DNA of 55,474 bases. Origin: an uncultured Coxiella sp. (GTDB taxonomy: Bacteria; Pseudomonadota; Gammaproteobacteria; Comchoanobacterales; Comchoanobacteraceae). The stretch covers positions 1 through 55,474 of the forward strand of contig CACBGS010000007.1 in assembly GCA_902538855.1 (NCBI GenBank). The letters run 5' to 3'. The notes below the pieces were generated by a model that had not been told where the DNA came from, did no database searches, and saw only the letters and a list, made by a program, of their open reading frames with translations. Position numbers and translations under genes: made by a program. Shown piece by piece: positions 50,902 through 55,474 of the stretch (position 1 is the first letter of the stretch; every line of letters starts with the position of its first letter).

Positions 50902-52695
50902 ATGTGTGGTATTATCGGGGCAGTAACAGCTGGTTTTCCACTAAAAAGAGGTTTATTAAGAGGTTTAGCAAAACTTGAATACAGAGGCTATGATTCTGCC
51001 GGATACTGTTATCTAGACAATAACAATCAACTTTGTTTTGAGTATACTACAGAGAAAATAAGTAGCCTAAATATAAATAACCATCAAGCCGATACATTTT
51101 GTGCCATCGCGCATACTCGCTGGGCAACTCACGGTAGCGCAAGCATAGACAATGCCCACCCACATCAAAGCCACCAGCGTATCGCCCTTGTACACAATGG
51201 TATTATTGAAAACTATCAACAAATAAAAAGCCAATTAAACGATAAGATGTCAATAAAATGGCGATCTGAAACAGACAGTGAAGTAGCTGCACATTATATT
51301 TATTATTTAGTAACGCATAAAAAAATGAGCATTATAGAAGCTCTACGAGAAATAACCAACACAGTAGAGGGTAGTTACGCACTAGTTGTAATAGATCAAA
51401 ACAATCCAAAGCACCTCTATGCTGTCGCAAAAGAAAGTCCCTTACTCATTGGTAGCACAAAGGATGGTTATTATATAGGTTCTGATTCAGTTGCACTAAA
51501 TCATGTTTGTACACAGGTATATCGCATACCCTCAAAAACAATATGGCGTCTAAGTAAAGATGGTATCAGCAACTATGACAATTGCATTATTACGTGGAAA
51601 GATTTAGATGCAGAAGAACAAAACATAAAAACAGCCGGATTCAAACATCACACCTTAGCTGAAATATATAGCCAACCCCACATACTCAGCAAGCTTTATC
51701 AACAATACCAAAGAACACAGCAAACATCGATTAGCCAGCTAATAAACAAGAAACCCAAAAGTATTATCATGCTTGCATGTGGCTCTAGCCATTACTGTGC
51801 AAAAATTGCTAAATACTGGTATGAAGATTGCTTACAAATACCCATTTATGTCGAGCTTGCTAGCGAGTTTCGTTATAGAAACCCTTATATAGACCCAAAC
51901 AGCTTAGTCATTAGCTTATCACAGTCTGGAGAAACATTAGATACGCTATCTGCACTACGCTATATCAAGCAAAAAGCAAAAAATATTAGTTGTATGGCCA
52001 TCGGCAATCAAGCATTATCAACCTTAGCACAAGAATCTGATTATTTCTGGCCAACACAAGCAGGCACTGAAGTAGGCGTCGCAACAACAAAAGTCTTCAG
52101 TGCCCAACTTTTTTGCCTACAAGCCCTACTCGGTATACTAAGTTCAGATAAAAAACAACTTCAACACTGGCAAACGACACCTGTACAAATACAGAACATC
52201 CTTGATAAACAAGAAAGTATCGCTAGGATTGCGAAACAATTAGTCACACAAGCACAGCTTATCTTTCTAGGTCGTGGCCCAGCCTATGCCATTGCTGAAG
52301 AGGCTTGTTTAAAAGTTCAAGAACTTGCCTACATACCATGTCACGCTTTTGCAGCTGGAGAACTTAAACATGGACCCATAGCCCTCATTGATAATAAAAC
52401 AACCTGTATTATTCTTTTAACCGAAGATAACTATGGCGAAAAGTTACTCGCTAATATAGCAGAAATACAAGCAAGACAAGGAAACATCTTAGTTATTGGC
52501 TCAGATAAGATGATCAGCCGCATTGAAAAACAACAAAGTATCTCTAGTATTCTATTACCTACAAACATAACAACACACACAACCACTTTCCTACATATTG
52601 TTTGTATACAACTACTTGCATACCATTTAGCAAATACTAAAAACTGTGCAATTGATAAACCAAGAAATCTAGCTAAATGCGTAACAGTAGAATAA
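50902..52695 (+). CDS. glmS: Glucosamine-6-phosphate synthase
   Basis: The 597-residue protein begins MCGIIGAV, whose Cys2 is the glutaminase nucleophile, and has the glutamine site motifs EYRGYDSAG and HTRWATHG. Two SIS isomerase domains follow (CGSSHYC, SQSGETLDT, LGRGPAYAIAEEACLK), ending NLAKCVTVE. It makes glucosamine-6-phosphate from fructose-6-phosphate and glutamine, supplying glmU. An AAGGGGA site precedes the ATG. No glmS ribozyme leader is present. Confidence 0.97.
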   Translation: MCGIIGAVTAGFPLKRGLLRGLAKLEYRGYDSAGYCYLDNNNQLCFEYTTEKISSLNINNHQADTFCAIAHTRWATHGSASIDNAHPHQSHQRIALVHNGIIENYQQIKSQLNDKMSIKWRSETDSEVAAHYIYYLVTHKKMSIIEALREITNTVEGSYALVVIDQNNPKHLYAVAKESPLLIGSTKDGYYIGSDSVALNHVCTQVYRIPSKTIWRLSKDGISNYDNCIITWKDLDAEEQNIKTAGFKHHTLAEIYSQPHILSKLYQQYQRTQQTSISQLINKKPKSIIMLACGSSHYCAKIAKYWYEDCLQIPIYVELASEFRYRNPYIDPNSLVISLSQSGETLDTLSALRYIKQKAKNISCMAIGNQALSTLAQESDYFWPTQAGTEVGVATTKVFSAQLFCLQALLGILSSDKKQLQHWQTTPVQIQNILDKQESIARIAKQLVTQAQLIFLGRGPAYAIAEEACLKVQELAYIPCHAFAAGELKHGPIALIDNKTTCIILLTEDNYGEKLLANIAEIQARQGNILVIGSDKMISRIEKQQSISSILLPTNITTHTTTFLHIVCIQLLAYHLANTKNCAIDKPRNLAKCVTVE

Positions 52696-52714
52696 CAATA
52701 ATGGTTTGTTATAA

Positions 52715-53044
52715 ATGAACACCTACCTTATTTTACTAACAGCCATCGCTTTTGAAGTAATAGGCACAATGTTATTACCTATATCTAAAAACTTCAGCAG
52801 TTTACTACCTACCGTTACACTGTTAAGCGCATACTGCATATCTTTTTTTCTTTTAGCACAAGTTACTCAAAAATTACCATTAGCTATTGTCTATGCTACC
52901 TGGGCAGGCCTAGGAGTATTCTCTGTAACCATATTAAGCGCTTTTATATACAAACAGCAAGTAAATTGGCAAGTCATCTTGGGACTATGCTTAATAGTAA
53001 TAGGCGTAACTATAGTAAACACGTATAAAGTGCCAAGTCCTTAA
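52715..53044 (+). CDS. SMR-family small multidrug/quaternary-ammonium transporter
   Basis: The 109-residue, four-helix protein closely follows EmrE: the membrane-embedded E14 in FEVIGTMLLP, ISFFLLAQVTQKLPLAIVYATWAGLG in helices 2-3, and IGVTIVNTYK in helix 4. SMR proteins exchange protons for cationic drugs, polyamines or guanidinium. It starts 19 bases after glmS and may be on the same transcript. Confidence 0.9.
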   Translation: MNTYLILLTAIAFEVIGTMLLPISKNFSSLLPTVTLLSAYCISFFLLAQVTQKLPLAIVYATWAGLGVFSVTILSAFIYKQQVNWQVILGLCLIVIGVTIVNTYKVPSP

Positions 53045-53114
53045 AGAAGCCTAAGCTTGTCTATGAACTAGAAAAACACTACACTGGGTAACTAGCCCTA
53101 CATGCATAGCATTT

Positions 53115-53954
53115 ATGATAAAACTACAAACCCTAGTAAACGAATCTTGGCAATTTTTTCTAGTTTTTCTTATCATATCTGTTGTTCTTGTAATTACACA
53201 ACGACAACAAATATATTACCCAAGAGTATACAATACAGCAGATAAAAAAATTATTAAGTTTACCCAGCCAATACACTATAATATCGGCAATGATAAACAA
53301 ACTGCTTATTTATATCCTGCAAAAAAAGAACCCGAAAATGTATGGATCTTAGTAGGTGGTAACGCATCCCTAGCATTACAATGGCTTTATTTGCTGCAGC
53401 ATATTGATTTACCTAATACCAGTTTTTTACTAGTAGATTATCCAGGCTACGGACTAAACCAAGGTTACCCTAATGAAAAAGATAATACTACAGCAATAAA
53501 AGAAGCTTATCTAGCAATGACAAAAGAGCTTAAGATCAGTCCTAATATCTTTTTATTAGGCCACTCACTGGGTAGTGCAGTCGCTGTGAATGCAGCAAGA
53601 CAAATAAAGCCAAAAGCATTGGTATTACTTAGCCCATTTACTTCTATCTATGACATGGCTAAGAGGAGTATCACAACACCATGGGCTTGGCTATTAAAAG
53701 ATTTTATTTGGGATAAATACGAATCAGATAAAAAACTAAGCAAACTTGCAAAGACAAATCCAGAAATGCAAGTCTACATCTTACACGGTAATAAAGATAA
53801 CATCGTACCTGTAAGTATGGGTAGAATTCTAGCGAATAAAAACAAAGGTTGGGTAAAGTATAAAGAACTTAATGGAATTGGGCACCAAGTTCCCTTTGAT
53901 GCCCAACAAGCAGTTATTAAACTAATAACTACAATTACTGAAAATAGTAAATAA
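53115..53954 (+). CDS. Membrane-anchored alpha/beta hydrolase
   Basis: The 279-residue protein has an N-terminal membrane helix (about 14-29), the oxyanion segment VGGNASLALQW, and the nucleophile elbow GHSLGSAVAV. DYPGYGLNQG is a typical pre-elbow loop, an Asp in LHGNKDNIV and a His in GIGHQVP complete the likely triad. The fold resembles the BEM46/ABHD13 type. The substrate is unknown. Its stop abuts the end of the convergent repeat protein. Confidence 0.82.
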   Translation: MIKLQTLVNESWQFFLVFLIISVVLVITQRQQIYYPRVYNTADKKIIKFTQPIHYNIGNDKQTAYLYPAKKEPENVWILVGGNASLALQWLYLLQHIDLPNTSFLLVDYPGYGLNQGYPNEKDNTTAIKEAYLAMTKELKISPNIFLLGHSLGSAVAVNAARQIKPKALVLLSPFTSIYDMAKRSITTPWAWLLKDFIWDKYESDKKLSKLAKTNPEMQVYILHGNKDNIVPVSMGRILANKNKGWVKYKELNGIGHQVPFDAQQAVIKLITTITENSK

Positions 53955-55474
53955 CTATATTTTTATGCGCTTCGTTTGTCTATGCTCATCTTGCTGCTCA
54001 TTATCTACATCTTCTGTAGCTGCTTTAAGAAGCTTATTTAGCTTATCACGATAATTTATATTTTCGCCTGTCTTTCTACGTTTTGCGACAACTGCGTCAG
54101 CTTTGTCAAACTTTCTAGATTTATTGCTGCATTCATGATCCTCATCATGTTCAAGTCTTCTAGATTTTGTGCTAAGTCTTGATTCATCGCTATCACTAAT
54201 ATAGAAATCATCAGCAGCAGGTTCTGATTTAGAAAACTCTGTCTCTCTAGTAGTATTAGCTGAGCTGGTATTATTATCATCGTCTATAGCAACAACAGCA
54301 TCTATATCAAGCCCTATACTATCAACATCACTTTCAGAATCACTATTTATTCCAAAATCTGCTAACGCAGCACGCTGAAGGGCTAACTCATCAACTGTCA
54401 TATCCTCCAACTTTTTATGTCTACAAAGAATAGATTCACTTATAGTCTTAGCAAGAACAGCTGAAGGCCTAGGCCCTTGCGGGCTATCAATTAAGTTAGG
54501 AGAATGAAGAGAAGCATCTAACAAAAAGTTATCCTCCGAACGCGTACGACGCATTATTGGTGTTATTTCATTTGCTATAGAAGAAAAAAGTGATAATCCA
54601 ACTGGTACCAACGGAACCTCAGCATTTTCTTCTGAATAAGCCAAAGATACATGTGAGGATGTAGTAGCAGAAATACTAGGACTTACCGGAGTAGTATCAT
54701 CACTAGGCGAAACAGCACTCTCAGAAATAGGCTGTTCATTAGAAGTAGAGACTTCTAAATCTTTACTTTCAATAACAGGCTCTACAGGAAGGCTAAACGA
54801 AATTTCAGGAAAATCACTGATACTAGCGATTCTAGTTGTTAACATTGGTGCCTTGGATTCTCTTACTGCGGTATTATCACTAACAGGCTCTGAACTTAAA
54901 GTTTCAACTGTGGCACTAGCTGGAGTATTAGCCACTGACATATATTTAACTTCTGGACTTGAAAAAGCAGACCTTAAGCTCACTGGAGTACCCACAACAG
55001 ACATATCTCTTTCTGGACTGGTATACGGTGTATTCTCTAGAGACATAGGTACATTAGCAGTGACATTATCACCATGAATCTCAACAACGGCTTGAGCTCT
55101 AACTGGAGTATTCTCTAGAGACATAGGTATATTATCTGTGGCATTATCCCCATAAGTCTCAGCAACGGCTTGAGCTCTAACCGGAGTATTCTCTAGAGAC
55201 ATAGGTATATTATCTGTGGCATTATCACCATGAGTCTCAGCAGCGGCTTGGGCTCTAACTGGAGTATTTTCAACAGACATATGCCTATCTGGGCTAGTAT
55301 AAGGGGTATTTTGTAATGACATAGGTTCAGTGTCAGTAACATAACCATCTTGATTAGAAAAGTAGTGCGTGACTAAACTTTGTAAACGATGGGATACTTT
55401 ATGCATGACCGGCTTAAAGTAGTCCGTTATTCTACGCTGGGTAGACGAAGAATGGTTGGTATCATCCTTTGCTT
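53955..55474 (-). CDS. Repeat-rich protein with PIP-box, CDK-site and NLS-like motifs; candidate nuclear effector (5' end outside window)
   Basis: The frame stays open from the right edge, so the ATG at 55406 is probably internal. Residue numbers here count from that ATG. Before it the frame reads STQRRITDYFKPV. QRRITDYF and then QSLVTHYF (9-16) both match the PIP-box pattern QxxhxxFF/Y. Seven MSxxNTP-type units follow (29-162), including a 26-residue repeat with VRAQA at 50, 76 and 102. Five sites match the full CDK pattern S/T-P-x-K/R (S38, T48, T74, T100, S130). VVAIDDD (371-377) resembles a SUMO-interaction motif. Basic clusters KSRK and KRRK (429-445) and a final KRIKI look like nuclear localisation signals. 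The rest is acidic and disordered. No bacterial domain is recognised. Confidence 0.65.
   Translation of the reverse strand, partial: AKDDTNHSSSTQRRITDYFKPVMHKVSHRLQSLVTHYFSNQDGYVTDTEPMSLQNTPYTSPDRHMSVENTPVRAQAAAETHGDNATDNIPMSLENTPVRAQAVAETYGDNATDNIPMSLENTPVRAQAVVEIHGDNVTANVPMSLENTPYTSPERDMSVVGTPVSLRSAFSSPEVKYMSVANTPASATVETLSSEPVSDNTAVRESKAPMLTTRIASISDFPEISFSLPVEPVIESKDLEVSTSNEQPISESAVSPSDDTTPVSPSISATTSSHVSLAYSEENAEVPLVPVGLSLFSSIANEITPIMRRTRSEDNFLLDASLHSPNLIDSPQGPRPSAVLAKTISESILCRHKKLEDMTVDELALQRAALADFGINSDSESDVDSIGLDIDAVVAIDDDNNTSSANTTRETEFSKSEPAADDFYISDSDESRLSTKSRRLEHDEDHECSNKSRKFDKADAVVAKRRKTGENINYRDKLNKLLKAATEDVDNEQQDEHRQTKRIKI
54921..55322 (-). repeat. Coding tandem repeats of the edge protein
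   Basis: The DNA contains a 78-base unit in three near-identical copies (VRAQAxxExxGDN...MSLENTP in protein), flanked on both sides by shorter MSLxNTPYTSPxR blocks and ending with two diverged MSVxxTP units. Period and near-identity of the central copies suggest recent slippage or unequal recombination. Confidence 0.85.

Noticed and set aside
54853-55077. A plus-strand ORF opposite the repeat protein
   Set aside because: It exists only because the antisense of the regular repeats lacks stop codons; no ribosome site or homology is visible.

Overview
The window reads as chromosome of a small-genome, AT-rich gammaproteobacterium, most likely a host-associated member of the Legionellales/Coxiellaceae side of the class (inference). 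Supporting signs are the tkt-gap-pgk-pyk order, a class II HMG-CoA reductase next to a GHMP kinase (mevalonate route to isoprenoids), a standalone RnfB-type ferredoxin beside nth, dense packing with overlapping genes, and several proteins without bacterial relatives I recognise but with eukaryote-like motifs. No insertion sequences, CRISPR arrays, prophage or rRNA are visible.

Layout. 1-3.6 kb: end of a DUF2066 protein, hda, rnt, djlA and an rpe gene. 3.6-6.6 kb: a NitT/TauT-type ABC ATPase and a double permease without a binding protein. 6.8-8.6 kb: tRNA-Gln, pth, ychF. 8.6-15.1 kb (minus strand): a tight operon tkt-gap-pgk-pyk, a small membrane protein and a PhoU-like DUF47 protein. 15.2-19.3 kb: trkH and polA; the polA proofreading domain has lost its catalytic residues. 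19.4-24.4 kb: a 1147-residue duplicated CPBP membrane-protease protein and an unknown membrane protein. 24.36-24.41 kb: a perfect 20-bp inverted repeat carrying two inverted consensus DnaA boxes. 24.4-27.3 kb: nth, rnfB-like, metG. 27.6-31.5 kb: EEP-family hydrolase, DUF1295 protein, hemJ, and a probable CE-clan cysteine protease (candidate effector). 31.5-37.2 kb: pckA, an L,D-transpeptidase, an unknown protein, the mevalonate genes and tRNA-Met. 37.4-42.7 kb: dksA, dapF, murB, tRNA-Ile2-like, efp, erpA, engB, fba. 42.8-52.7 kb: the complete F-type ATP synthase operon (atpI-B-E-F-H-A-G-D-C) followed by glmU and glmS. 52.7-55.5 kb: an SMR transporter, an alpha/beta hydrolase and a repeat protein that runs off the right edge.

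How the parts fit. Central carbon metabolism (glycolysis, gluconeogenesis, the non-oxidative pentose branch), ATP synthesis, cell-wall precursor supply (glmU, glmS, murB, dapF, L,D-transpeptidase), isoprenoid supply and translation quality control are all represented. The rest looks aimed at a host. The repeat protein at the right edge is the most unusual object: read through the window edge it has two tandem matches to the eukaryotic PCNA-binding PIP box, a 26-residue repeat array studded with full proline-directed (CDK-type) phosphorylation sites, a SUMO-interaction-like motif and basic clusters resembling nuclear localisation signals. With the CE-clan protease this suggests interference with host nuclear or ubiquitin/SUMO processes. 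That is inference from short motifs.

Global signals. The plus strand is richer in C than G in spot checks of genes on either strand, so the minus strand is probably the replication leading strand. Most convergent gene pairs overlap or abut at their 3' ends, and all three tRNA genes sit 28-39 bases upstream of a protein gene with no visible terminator between them.
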